Assembly (NCBI GenBank): GCA_025057275.1
Contig: JANWXQ010000104.1
Location: 1-34,041, forward strand
Reading direction: 5' to 3'
DNA from: Chitinophagales bacterium
GTDB taxonomy: Bacteria > Bacteroidota > Bacteroidia > Chitinophagales > UBA10324
DNA: 34,041 nucleotides
Position numbers and translations under genes: made by a program. Shown here one piece after another: positions 7,960-15,982 of this stretch. Within the stretch, counting starts at the first letter, position 1. Each line of letters opens with the position of its first letter. The notes beneath the pieces were generated by a model. The model was not told the DNA's origin and searched no databases. It saw nothing but the letters and a program-made list of their open reading frames with translations.

Positions 7960-8423
7960 CCCGAAGGAAGTGAAACCGGAGGATCCATTAGCCGGCGATG
8001 GTAGTTCACCTGGCCCAGATGATAGTTCAGATGGGCCAGCAACTGAAGCAGTCGGGCCTCTGTGGTTTTCCAGGGTTTGCCATCCTGAAGCGGGTAGGGG
8101 CCTTTGAGTTGCTCGTCGGTTAGAGCGGAAACAGTGGTTTTGATCAGATAAATCAATTCATCAATCTGTTTGAGCAGGGTGGCCGTGGGGATGGCTTTAC
8201 CGGAAAATTCTTGCTCCCGATGCCGCTGATAGCCGCTTCGACCCAGTACGGCACCGATGTAATGGTTCAGATTTCCCAGCAGATGCACGCAAAGCGTTCC
8301 GCCGCTGTTTTTGATATCGCCGGAAACCTGCCACATCAGGTCCCGGTGGGTATAGGCATTGATTTCGTTTTTTAACTGCAGCAAGGCAGACTCAAACTGC
8401 CGGGCCAGTTCCTCTTGCAGCAT
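7944..8423 (-). CDS. DinB-like / DUF1572-type four-helix protein
   Basis: 159 residues, mostly helical, with the histidine pattern of the DinB/YfiT superfamily: H47 in VHLLGNLNHYIG and H131/H135 in AHLNYHLGQVNYHRR, which usually form a metal site between the helices of a four-helix bundle. Many members are thiol-dependent S-transferases (bacillithiol or mycothiol) or have no known reaction; substrate is not predictable here. The start ATG is supported by a perfect TACTTTTG promoter box 21 bases upstream (8445-8452). It is divergent from the acyl-CoA carboxylase gene and convergent with the MATE gene. Confidence 0.8.
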   Translation of the reverse strand: MLQEELARQFESALLQLKNEINAYTHRDLMWQVSGDIKNSGGTLCVHLLGNLNHYIGAVLGRSGYQRHREQEFSGKAIPTATLLKQIDELIYLIKTTVSALTDEQLKGPYPLQDGKPWKTTEARLLQLLAHLNYHLGQVNYHRRLMDPPVSLPSGVHRL

Positions 8424-8444
8424 ATGGGTTACCGTTTACGCGCG

Positions 8445-8452
8445 CAAAAGTA
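8445..8452 (-). promoter_or_regulatory. -7 box of the DinB-like gene
   Basis: TACTTTTG on the minus strand, an exact TAnnTTTG match 21 bases before the start at 8423. No TTG is visible at the -33 distance. Confidence 0.5.
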
Positions 8453-8485
8453 GAAAGCGGGCCGAAGGGTAAAGGAATCCGGTGC

Positions 8486-8493
8486 TATATTAG
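8486..8493 (+). promoter_or_regulatory. Candidate -7 box of the acyl-CoA carboxylase gene
   Basis: TATATTAG differs from TAnnTTTG at one base and ends nine bases before the ATG at 8503, implying a very short leader. It shares the 79-base divergent gap with the DinB promoter. Confidence 0.35.
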
Positions 8494-8502
8494 CCAGCGT
8501 TC

Positions 8503-10041
8503 ATGCACCCGGCAGAAAAGTTAGAAGCCTTACGCCGCCAGGCTGAAGAAGGAGGAGGTCCGGTTCGCATTTCGGAGCAGCATAAAAAAGGCAAACTCAC
8601 CGCGCGCGAGCGCATTGCCTTGTTGCTTGATGAAGGTTCCTTTGTAGAGTTGGGTAATATGGTGCGCCACCGGTCCACGGATTTTGGACTGGATAAGGAA
8701 TACTACCTGGGCGATGGAGTCATTACCGGCACCGGTACCATTGCCGGCCGAAAGGTTTGTGTCTATGCACAGGACTTTACCGTCTTCGGAGGCTCTTTGT
8801 CCGAGACCCATGCCGAAAAAATCTGTCGCCTGATGGACCTGGCCATGAAAAACGGCCTACCCTTGATTGGCTTGAACGACAGCGGCGGAGCGCGTATACA
8901 GGAAGGGGTGGTTTCGCTGGGAGGCTATGCCGATATTTTTTACCGGAATACGCGGGCATCAGGCGTTATCCCCCAGTTATCGGCGATTATGGGGCCTTGC
9001 GCCGGCGGAGCCGTTTATTCACCGGCAATCACCGACTTTGTATTCATGGTGGAAAACACCAGCTACATGTTTGTAACCGGTCCCAACGTGGTGAAAGCGG
9101 TAACACATGAAGATGTAACGGCTGAAGAATTGGGCGGCGCTCAGGCCCATGCCCGCCGGTCAGGCGTCACCCATTTCGTGGCGTCCAATGAAGTGGAGTG
9201 CATCAGGCAGATCAGGCAGTTGTTATCGTACGTTCCGCAGAACTGCGAAGAACTACCGCCGGCAGTTGCCTATACACCGGCAAATGAGTTGAGACCGGCG
9301 TTGGATACCATCATTCCGGATCACCCCAACAAGCCATACGACATGAAGGAGGTAATCCGGCAACTGGCCGATGCCGACAGCTTCATGGAAGTACATGAAT
9401 CGTTCGCCGAAAATCTTATCGTCGGTTTTGCCCGCATTGCCGGCCGTAGTGTAGGCATTGTTGCCAACCAGCCTATGGTTCTTGCCGGAGTGTTGGACAT
9501 CAAGGCTTCTGTCAAAGGTGCGCGCTTTGTGCGCTTTTGCGATTGCTTCAACATTCCCCTGCTCGTTTTGGAAGACGTGCCCGGTTTTATGCCCGGTACT
9601 GATCAGGAATGGAATGGGATCATTTCCAACGGAGCTAAACTGCTTTATGCCTTCTGTGAGGCGACGGTTCCCAAAATCACTGTCATTACCCGCAAAGCTT
9701 ACGGTGGCGCCTACTGCGTAATGAACAGCAAGCATATCGGTGCCGATCTGAATCTGGCCTGGCCCTCAGCTGAAATCGCCGTCATGGGTCCGAAAGGTGC
9801 GGCCGAAATCATTTTCCGTAAACAGATTCAGCAGGCCGAAAATCCGGAGGCCAAACTGGAAGAAAAAGTCAGGGAATACAGTGAAAAGTTTGCGAATCCC
9901 TATGCAGCGGCAGCGCGGGGTTTTGTGGATGAAGTCATTCATCCGCGTGAAACCCGTGAACGACTGATCCGGGCCTATGAACTGCTGATCAATAAGGTGG
10001 ACCATATGCCGGAGAAAAAACACGGCAACATCCCTTTGTGA
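8503..10041 (+). CDS. Acyl-CoA carboxylase carboxyltransferase (beta) subunit, propionyl-CoA type
   Basis: 512 residues, the usual length of PccB/MmdA-type subunits. It transfers the carboxyl group between carboxybiotin and propionyl-, methylmalonyl- or acetyl-CoA. Both crotonase-like halves are present: the N-terminal [18 protein letters not shown] entry, [19 protein letters not shown] and [16 protein letters not shown] (first oxyanion hole), then [20 protein letters not shown] and [21 protein letters not shown] (second oxyanion hole), ending in [19 protein letters not shown]. No biotin carboxylase or biotin carrier gene is nearby, so its partners must be elsewhere. Whether it is a propionyl-CoA carboxylase or part of a sodium-pumping methylmalonyl-CoA decarboxylase cannot be decided from the sequence; a propionyl-CoA carboxylase role is slightly preferred. 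Confidence 0.9.
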   Translation: MHPAEKLEALRRQAEEGGGPVRISEQHKKGKLTARERIALLLDEGSFVELGNMVRHRSTDFGLDKEYYLGDGVITGTGTIAGRKVCVYAQDFTVFGGSLSETHAEKICRLMDLAMKNGLPLIGLNDSGGARIQEGVVSLGGYADIFYRNTRASGVIPQLSAIMGPCAGGAVYSPAITDFVFMVENTSYMFVTGPNVVKAVTHEDVTAEELGGAQAHARRSGVTHFVASNEVECIRQIRQLLSYVPQNCEELPPAVAYTPANELRPALDTIIPDHPNKPYDMKEVIRQLADADSFMEVHESFAENLIVGFARIAGRSVGIVANQPMVLAGVLDIKASVKGARFVRFCDCFNIPLLVLEDVPGFMPGTDQEWNGIISNGAKLLYAFCEATVPKITVITRKAYGGAYCVMNSKHIGADLNLAWPSAEIAVMGPKGAAEIIFRKQIQQAENPEAKLEEKVREYSEKFANPYAAAARGFVDEVIHPRETRERLIRAYELLINKVDHMPEKKHGNIPL

Positions 10042-10071
10042 CCTCTGGCCCGCCCGCCGGCGACTGAAAAG

Positions 10072-10117
10072 GGTTGAACCGCAACCGATTCAAAAATCGA
10101 ATGGAGTTGATGCAACC
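10072..10117 (+). other. Cluster of short alternative hairpins after the carboxylase gene
   Basis: Three inverted repeats follow one another: GGTTG/CAACC (10072-10076, 10082-10086), CGATT/AATCG (10086-10090, 10095-10099) and GTTG/CAAC (10106-10109, 10113-10116). GCAACC occurs twice (10081-10086, 10112-10117), so the first GGTTG can pair with either copy and the second GTTG with either neighbour. No T-run follows. It may end the upstream mRNA or shape the leader of the UbiA-like gene. Confidence 0.35.
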
Positions 10118-10141
10118 TAAAAATGAGTAAACTGTTTTCTG

Positions 10142-11038
10142 ATGCAGACCCGCCAACTGCTTCTGGATGTGTTGTATCAGCAAAGCATGCGGCTAATCAA
10201 CGTGTTGCTGTTTGGAAACCTGTTCATTGCACTTTGCGGCGCTGCCTGCACGGCTGCTACCAGCCTGCAGCTGGGAACCGGCGACTACGAGCATGCTCCG
10301 GTAGCCTTCGTGTTTTTTTCCACATTGGGTGTTTACAACCTGCATGCCCTGCTTGGTCGCCGGCAGCCCGTCGGTGAAGTTGTGGAGCCATGGGTTCGTG
10401 CTCATCGCTTTCACATTTTACTTCTTTGTATTATTGGTTTTGGTGGAGCAGCGGTTTTCTTTTTTCAGCTTTCCGTGGCTGCACAGGTGTTGGCCATATC
10501 GCTTGGCGTAGTGGTTGCCGGTTATGTTTTGCCTGTTTTTCATCCCTTGAGGCAGCGCATTTTGACCAGCCGGTTTGGGCTGATGAAAAGTTTTGTTGTG
10601 GCCGGAGTATGGACGTTGCTCACGGTATGGTTGCCGCTGTGGCAGGCAGAAAAGGAAACTTCCTTGTTACAGGCCGTCCTGCTGCTGGCCCAGCGCTTTT
10701 GCTGGCTGAGTATGCTTTCATTGTGCTTTGATACCCGCGACCAAAATGCGGACGAACGCAATCAGGTGCTCACCCTTCCGGTACGCTATGGCCCTTCTGG
10801 TACTGCTTATATGTACCGCCTGTTGGCGGCAGCAGCAACCGTTCTGACGGTTGTGACTTACGTTATCTTGTACTGGAATCTGGCTGTTGCCCTCCCTTTA
10901 CTCACCAGTGTGGTGCTGTCGTATGGGATTGTCCGGCGGGCCAACCGACAGCAATCGCCATACTATTATCTGCTTCTTGTCGACGGACAGATGCTCGTGC
11001 AGTGGCTCCTGTTGTTTTTCGGAGCGCAAATACGTTAG
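10142..11038 (+). CDS. UbiA-like membrane protein (divergent prenyltransferase fold)
   Basis: 298 residues, seven to nine hydrophobic helices, in the size range of UbiA prenyltransferases. The second aspartate-rich motif is recognisable as D197-T-R-D200-Q-N-A-D204, after a helix ending SMLSLCF, as in UbiA members that bind prenyl diphosphate through Mg2+. The first motif (NDxxDxxxD in true UbiA) is replaced by VYNLHALLGR (64-73), with no aspartate. Many Bacteroidota carry such UbiA-like proteins of unknown function beside unrelated genes. Start: ATG at 10142 gives a natural amphipathic N-terminus; an ATG at 10123 opens another frame and is not used. Enzyme activity is uncertain because of the missing motif. 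It ends two bases before the small minus-strand gene. Confidence 0.7.
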   Translation: MQTRQLLLDVLYQQSMRLINVLLFGNLFIALCGAACTAATSLQLGTGDYEHAPVAFVFFSTLGVYNLHALLGRRQPVGEVVEPWVRAHRFHILLLCIIGFGGAAVFFFQLSVAAQVLAISLGVVVAGYVLPVFHPLRQRILTSRFGLMKSFVVAGVWTLLTVWLPLWQAEKETSLLQAVLLLAQRFCWLSMLSLCFDTRDQNADERNQVLTLPVRYGPSGTAYMYRLLAAAATVLTVVTYVILYWNLAVALPLLTSVVLSYGIVRRANRQQSPYYYLLLVDGQMLVQWLLLFFGAQIR

Positions 11039-11040
11039 CC

Positions 11041-11196
11041 TCAAATGCTGTCCAGTGCTGCGGCAAGAAAGGTGCCTACAAAAGGAAAGGATACCCACGA
11101 CCATTCCGGCCTGAAAATGAACAGCAATATCATGGCAGTTACCGAAACCAAGGTCAACAGCCAGTAGATGGCCCGGGAATTTTTCTGTTGTTCCAT
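11041..11196 (-). CDS. Small two-helix membrane protein (51 residues), unknown function
   Basis: A short open frame below common length cut-offs. It begins ATG GAA CAA CAG, giving MEQQKNSRAIYW, then a hydrophobic helix of about 17 residues (12-28), the polar turn RPEWSW (29-34) and a second hydrophobic helix (35-48) ending in LDSI. This is a clean N-in/C-in two-helix layout. A perfect TACCTTTG promoter box (11215-11222) lies 18 bases upstream on the same strand, which argues that it is a real gene. It converges with the UbiA-like gene with a two-base gap. I recognise no family and assign no function. A longer frame covering it in another reading phase is judged a shadow. Confidence 0.7.
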   Translation of the reverse strand: MEQQKNSRAIYWLLTLVSVTAMILLFIFRPEWSWVSFPFVGTFLAAALDSI

Positions 11197-11214
11197 GATC
11201 TGGAAGTTCGGCGC

Positions 11215-11222
11215 CAAAGGTA
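11215..11222 (-). promoter_or_regulatory. -7 box of the 51-residue protein gene
   Basis: TACCTTTG on the minus strand, an exact match to TAnnTTTG, 18 bases before the ATG at 11196. No TTG at the expected -33 distance. Confidence 0.5.
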
Positions 11223-11292
11223 ACCCGCAACGGCCAAATGGTTTGGGCTGATTACAAACAGGGAGCTTCGGTTAAGATATTTTGAAATACCG

Positions 11293-11300
11293 TAATCTTG
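11293..11300 (+). promoter_or_regulatory. Candidate -7 box of the GH31 gene
   Basis: TAATCTTG differs from TAnnTTTG at one base and ends 13 bases before the ATG at 11314. A second near match, TATTTTG (11278-11284), lies just upstream. Either would support the start at 11314. Confidence 0.35.
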
Positions 11301-11313
11301 AGCCCGTCAACCC

Positions 11314-13818
11314 ATGCAACCACACCCTGAATCCAAGGACTCCACCGGACTAACCGGACAGACCGATGAAGCCTCCGAGCCGCAATTGCCAGAGACAACG
11401 GAAGCTACTGCAGAGGTTCCCTCCCTGGAAGTTCCACCCGTAACCAAACAATATTTCTCAGCAATTGCCGAATGGCAGAGCAGCGGCAACCGCGTTTATT
11501 GTGGCGATGGACGGGCCCGCATGGAAGTTTCGGTGATCAGCGATGACATCGTTCGTGTGCGGCTGGCCCCCCATGGTCAGTTCCTGGAAGATTTCAGTTA
11601 TGCCGTCGTAGGCAAGAAAGGACTTCTGTCACACCTGGATGTGGTGCGCAACGAGTCTGACCTGATGCTGACCACCAACTCGCTGCAATGCCGCATTCAG
11701 TTGGCAGACGGGCGCATCAGTTTCCATGACCTGGATGGCGAGCTGCTGAACGCAGACCGGCTTCCTCTTCACTGGGAGGAAAACATTACTTATGGCGGCT
11801 ATTACGTGTATTGCAGCAAGCAGCGACAGCAGGACGAAATTTTTCTGGGACTGGGCGATAAACCCATGTCGTTGAACTTGGCCGGAAAGCGGCTGCGCCA
11901 GTGGAACACCGATGCGTACCATTACGAACGCAACACCGACCCGCTATACAAAAGCATTCCTTTTTACATCGGCCTGTGGAATGGCCGCGCTTACGGTGTT
12001 TTTTTTGATAATACGTTTCAGACCTTTTTTGACTTTGGCTACGAGGACCCCGGCACCGTAAGCTTCTGGAGTGAGGGGGGTGAAATGAATTACTATTTCA
12101 TCAACGGCCCCCATATCATTGAAGTGATCCGTCGCTATGCCGAACTGACCGGCACCACTCCGCTGCCGCCTCTGTGGGCATTGGGCTTTCATCAGTCGCG
12201 GTGGAGTTACTACCCCGAACAGCGCGTCCGGGAGGTGGCAGAAACCTTCCGTCAGAAGAAATTGCCCTGCGATGTCATTCATCTGGACATTGACTACATG
12301 GACGGCTTTCGCTGCTTTACCTGGAACCGCCGCCATTTTCCCAATCCCAAACGCATGATAGCTGATCTGGCGCAGAAAGGATTGAAAACAGTACTGATCG
12401 TGGATCCGGGCATTAAGGTGGATGATCCTTATTGGGTGTATAAGGAAGGAACGGAACAAAAGCGATTCTGCCGGCGCGGCGACGATTACTACATGGAAGG
12501 GCATGTATGGCCCGGCCGATGCCGGTTTCCCGATTTTACTCATCCGGATGTGCGCGCCTGGTGGGGGGATTTGTTTGCCGGCTTTGCCGATCAAGGGGTG
12601 GCCGGCATTTGGTGCGATATGAACGAGCCGGCCGTTTTTGGCACCGGCACTTTTGCGTTGGATGTACGCCACGATTACGATGGTCAGGGCGGCTCGCATC
12701 GCAAAGGGCACAATGTGTACGGTATGCTGATGGCGCGGGCAACGTGGGAAGGCCTGAAAAAACTCAGGCCCAACAAGCGACCCTTCGTCATCACGCGGGC
12801 GGGTTATGCCGGCATGCAGCGCTACGGGTGCACGTGGACCGGCGATAACCAGTCTACCTGGGAGCACCTCCGGCTGGCTTCAATCATGTTGCAGCGCCTG
12901 AGTATTTCTGGCGTTTCCTTTGCCGGTTCCGATATCAGTGGTTTTGTGGGCACGTGTGATGCGGAATTGTATGTTCGCTGGATGCAGTTGGGAGCCCTGT
13001 CGCCGTTTATGCGCGTGCACAGCGCCGGCAATTCCAACAGCCGGGAACCCTGGGCTTTTGGTGCCCGAACGGAACGTATAGTAAAAAAATATCTGGAACT
13101 TCGTTACCGTCTGTTGCCGTACATCTATTCTGTGTTTTGGGAAAACAGCCGCCACGGTTTTCCTGTGTTGCGGCCCCTGATTGCCCTGGAGCAGGCCAAT
13201 CCCGATTTGCTTCAGTTTGAAGAATGTTTCTGCTTTGGCGACAAACTGCTGGTGGCTCCGGTAACCGAACCGGGAGCCGAAAGCCGGGCCGTTTACCTGC
13301 CTGCCGGCTTGTGGTACGACTTCTGGTGCTTGCACCTTTTTGAAGGCGGACGCACCCATCAGGTGGCAGCCCCGTTAGACACGCTGCCTCTTTTTGTCAA
13401 AGCAGGTACCGTATTGCCCGAAGGTCCGGCCATGCAATACGTAGGCGAAAAAACAGCAAGTCCGTTATCGCTTAATGTTTTCTTCGCACCCTACCACGTC
13501 AACTCCTTCCTGTTTGAAGACCATGGCGACACCTTTGCCTTTGAACAGGGCGTGTATTGCGAGAAAAAGTTTGAAGTCTGTGGTTCGGCGTCGCATCTGC
13601 TGATAACCCAGGCAGCAACAGGTATGTATGCTCCGCCTTATGACAATTACCGGATTAAGCTGATTGGATTGCCGTTTGTTCCGGCACAGGTGACCGTGGA
13701 TGGCCGTAAAGTTCGCGGGCTGAAAAAGGTGCGTTCCAAAAACATTTACATGGTGGATGTAACCCGTCATTTTTCCCGGCTGGAGATCCATGCTTCGGAA
13801 AGCGGTGAACGCCAGTAA
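11314..13818 (+). CDS. Glycoside hydrolase family 31 alpha-glucosidase
   Basis: 834 residues. Releases alpha-linked glucose (or alpha-xylose in some relatives) from the non-reducing end of glycans. Layout: an N-terminal beta-sandwich (about 55-270), the (beta/alpha)8 barrel starting at PLPPLWALGFHQSRWSYYPE, and C-terminal beta domains including a DUF5110-like part (about 715-810). The catalytic nucleophile is D435 in GIWCDMNEP; the likely acid/base is D511 in WTGDNQSTWEHL. HLDIDYMDGFRCFTW and MRVHSAGN further fit the family. The first ~45 residues are rich in Glu, Pro, Ser and Thr, with no hydrophobic signal, so the enzyme is probably cytoplasmic. No SusC/D pair or other sugar genes are nearby. 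Substrate is inferred only from the family. The ASST-like gene follows on the same strand but has its own promoter. Confidence 0.93.
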   Translation: MQPHPESKDSTGLTGQTDEASEPQLPETTEATAEVPSLEVPPVTKQYFSAIAEWQSSGNRVYCGDGRARMEVSVISDDIVRVRLAPHGQFLEDFSYAVVGKKGLLSHLDVVRNESDLMLTTNSLQCRIQLADGRISFHDLDGELLNADRLPLHWEENITYGGYYVYCSKQRQQDEIFLGLGDKPMSLNLAGKRLRQWNTDAYHYERNTDPLYKSIPFYIGLWNGRAYGVFFDNTFQTFFDFGYEDPGTVSFWSEGGEMNYYFINGPHIIEVIRRYAELTGTTPLPPLWALGFHQSRWSYYPEQRVREVAETFRQKKLPCDVIHLDIDYMDGFRCFTWNRRHFPNPKRMIADLAQKGLKTVLIVDPGIKVDDPYWVYKEGTEQKRFCRRGDDYYMEGHVWPGRCRFPDFTHPDVRAWWGDLFAGFADQGVAGIWCDMNEPAVFGTGTFALDVRHDYDGQGGSHRKGHNVYGMLMARATWEGLKKLRPNKRPFVITRAGYAGMQRYGCTWTGDNQSTWEHLRLASIMLQRLSISGVSFAGSDISGFVGTCDAELYVRWMQLGALSPFMRVHSAGNSNSREPWAFGARTERIVKKYLELRYRLLPYIYSVFWENSRHGFPVLRPLIALEQANPDLLQFEECFCFGDKLLVAPVTEPGAESRAVYLPAGLWYDFWCLHLFEGGRTHQVAAPLDTLPLFVKAGTVLPEGPAMQYVGEKTASPLSLNVFFAPYHVNSFLFEDHGDTFAFEQGVYCEKKFEVCGSASHLLITQAATGMYAPPYDNYRIKLIGLPFVPAQVTVDGRKVRGLKKVRSKNIYMVDVTRHFSRLEIHASESGERQ

Positions 13819-13863
13819 TCAATTAAGGATAAAGGCCCTTACGGAACAGGCCCCGGATTTTTC

Positions 13864-13871
13864 TACATTTG
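13864..13871 (+). promoter_or_regulatory. -7 box of the arylsulfotransferase-like gene
   Basis: TACATTTG is an exact TAnnTTTG match, located after the GH31 stop and 20 bases before ATG 13892. It supports choosing that start over an upstream ATG (13790) that would overlap GH31. Confidence 0.55.
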
Positions 13872-13891
13872 CACAAACCTCTTTCGTTCCC

Positions 13892-15976
13892 ATGCGGGCC
13901 AAGTTCCGTGCTTTCGCTGGCTTTCTTTTTATTTTCTTTTTGTTGCATGCATCTCTTGCTTTTTCCCAGTATCAGTACCTGTCGCCGATGCCCGGTTCCC
14001 GTTACCATCCGGCCAAAACGGGAATCATCATCCGGCATGGGGATGATCTGGATCCGCAGACCGTAAACCGTCATGCCTTGTTCCGGATTATTGGTTCAGA
14101 GTCCGGCGAGCATGATTTCACCATCTCGCTGGCTACCGACGGTAAAACCCTGAATCTGCGGCCGATTCGTTCGTTTGCTGATGGCGAAACGGTTACGGTT
14201 ACGGTTCTTCCCGGCATGAAGAGCCGTTCCGGCGCACAACTGGACGGAACGGAGTTTTCTTTTCAGATTCGGCCCTACTGGTCCCCTGATGATCGTAAAC
14301 GCGTGGCCGATCACATGCAGGAGGTGTACCGGCAGGATTTTTCCAATAATTCCTACCTGGCTAAGGGTGGCCCTGAGTCGGGATTTCCGGATTTTACCAT
14401 TAACACCAACACAGCGCCGGCTCCGGGTGAAGTTTTTTTCAGTCACTTTTCCATCTTCAGCGGCATTGGTGATCCTCATTACTGCATCATCAAAAGCAAC
14501 GGCGATTCGGTGTACGGCAAGTGGGATACCGTCAATTTCAACAATTTTGAATTAAACGAAAACGGTTATCTGACCCTTTACAACCGGCTGGACTCTACCT
14601 TCATCATGCTGGATTCCAATTACCGGCCGGTGGACACATTTCAAATGAAAAACGGCTATATCGCCGACGTGCATGAGTTCGTCATTTTTCCGAATGGCAC
14701 GCATTACATGCTCTGTTACGACCCGCAGATTGTGGACATGACGGTGTACAACCCCAATTACAACCCGGCGGCCACCGTCATCGGTTGTGTGTTTCAGAAA
14801 ATAGATAAAGCCGGAAATGTGCTCCTACAATGGCGCAGCTGGGATCATATTGATATTCTGGATGCCAGCAACGTGTTTTTTCAGAATCCGATTGTGGATT
14901 ATGTGCATGCCAATGCCATTTATGAAGACTGGGACGGCAACATCTGGCTCTGCAGCCGTCACCTGAGCGAGGTGACCAAGATTGATGCCAGCACCGGCGC
15001 CATCATCTGGAGGTTGGGAGGAAAAAAGAATCAGTTCACCTTTATTAACGACAACAACAAGATTTCCTATCAGCATGATGCCCACCGGTTGCCTAACGGC
15101 AACATGTTGTTGTTTGACAATGGGGTTTATCATAATCCTCCATTGACTGCTGCCAAGGAATATGTCCTGGATGAAGTGAACAAGACCGCTACGCTGGTTT
15201 GGAGCTACACCCGCCAGATAGGCACCAGCAAGGTATTCAGTAAGGCTATGGGCGGGGTGCAGCGTCTTTCCAACGGAAACACCTTGATTTGCTGGGGCCT
15301 GACCATTGCCCAGCCGGGAGCTCCAAAGCTGACCGAGGTAGATGCCAATAACCAGGTGGTCTGGGAAATGACCATCAATAACGCCGATGCCGTTTACCGC
15401 GCGCAACGTCATGTGTGGAATCCATGCGCTCGACCCACCACCTCCACCGTCACCGTGGATAAGATGAAGGCCACGTCAGTCCGTGTGGTCTGGGCACCGG
15501 CTACAAACGCCACGTCTTATGACTTGCAGTACCGTAAGCAGGGCGCTACCAATTGGAAAACCAAAGGCACCAACAAAACCCAGAAGCGCCTGAAAGACCT
15601 GCTTCCGGAAACCACCTACGAATACCGGATCAAAAGCAAATGCGCCAACAATCCAAACAGCCCGTCAGCGTTCACCGATATCAAAACCTTTACCACTCCT
15701 CCGCTGCGTCTGGAATACTTTGAACAACCCATCGAAAAAGCTGAGATGGTCGTTTATCCCAATCCCACCGACGACCGGCTTCATGTTGCAGTGAAAGGCA
15801 TCGAATACCCCTTTGTACTGAACCTGTACACCCTCACCGGTCGTATGGTGATGAGCCGGCGCTGCACAGACGCTACTTCCCTGGAGCTGAAGCTCAATGG
15901 GTTGCCCTCAGGCAGTTACCTTCTGGAACTACGCAATAACGAGCAGGTGCTCGTGCAGCGTGTGATCAAGCATTAA
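13892..15976 (+). CDS. Secreted arylsulfotransferase (ASST)-like protein with FN3 and T9SS type A domains
   Basis: 694 residues from the ATG at 13892, where a good signal peptide (FAGFLFIFFLLHASLAFS) begins and a promoter box sits just upstream; a longer frame from 13790 would add 34 residues read through the GH31 end. An N-terminal Ig-like domain (about 20-130) leads to a six-bladed propeller of Arylsulfotransf type (about 165-510), with blades carrying DVHEFVIFPNG, HANAIYEDWDGNIWLCSRH, STGAIIWRLGG and HDAHRLPNGNMLLFDNG. An FN3 domain (about 515-605) and a type A sorting tail (MVVYPNPTDDRL to GSYLLELRN) follow. ASST enzymes move sulfate between phenolic compounds; whether this member is active is not shown. 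It is exported by Sec and then T9SS. Confidence 0.82.
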   Translation: MRAKFRAFAGFLFIFFLLHASLAFSQYQYLSPMPGSRYHPAKTGIIIRHGDDLDPQTVNRHALFRIIGSESGEHDFTISLATDGKTLNLRPIRSFADGETVTVTVLPGMKSRSGAQLDGTEFSFQIRPYWSPDDRKRVADHMQEVYRQDFSNNSYLAKGGPESGFPDFTINTNTAPAPGEVFFSHFSIFSGIGDPHYCIIKSNGDSVYGKWDTVNFNNFELNENGYLTLYNRLDSTFIMLDSNYRPVDTFQMKNGYIADVHEFVIFPNGTHYMLCYDPQIVDMTVYNPNYNPAATVIGCVFQKIDKAGNVLLQWRSWDHIDILDASNVFFQNPIVDYVHANAIYEDWDGNIWLCSRHLSEVTKIDASTGAIIWRLGGKKNQFTFINDNNKISYQHDAHRLPNGNMLLFDNGVYHNPPLTAAKEYVLDEVNKTATLVWSYTRQIGTSKVFSKAMGGVQRLSNGNTLICWGLTIAQPGAPKLTEVDANNQVVWEMTINNADAVYRAQRHVWNPCARPTTSTVTVDKMKATSVRVVWAPATNATSYDLQYRKQGATNWKTKGTNKTQKRLKDLLPETTYEYRIKSKCANNPNSPSAFTDIKTFTTPPLRLEYFEQPIEKAEMVVYPNPTDDRLHVAVKGIEYPFVLNLYTLTGRMVMSRRCTDATSLELKLNGLPSGSYLLELRNNEQVLVQRVIKH

Positions 15977-15982
15977 CCAAAC

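Noticed and set aside
10898-11230. 110-residue minus-strand frame across the UbiA-like gene end
   Set aside because: It is antisense to a real gene over half its length, and the true small gene lies within it in another frame with a better start and promoter.
11944-12867. 307-residue open frame opposite the GH31 gene
   Set aside because: Long antisense frames are expected opposite a codon-biased gene; no domain or signal is seen.
13790-13891. Upstream start extending the ASST-like protein by 34 residues
   Set aside because: It would overlap GH31, lacks a signal peptide at the N-terminus and lies upstream of the TACATTTG promoter.
14825-15412. 195-residue minus-strand frame inside the ASST-like gene
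   Set aside because: Antisense shadow without its own promoter or family likeness.
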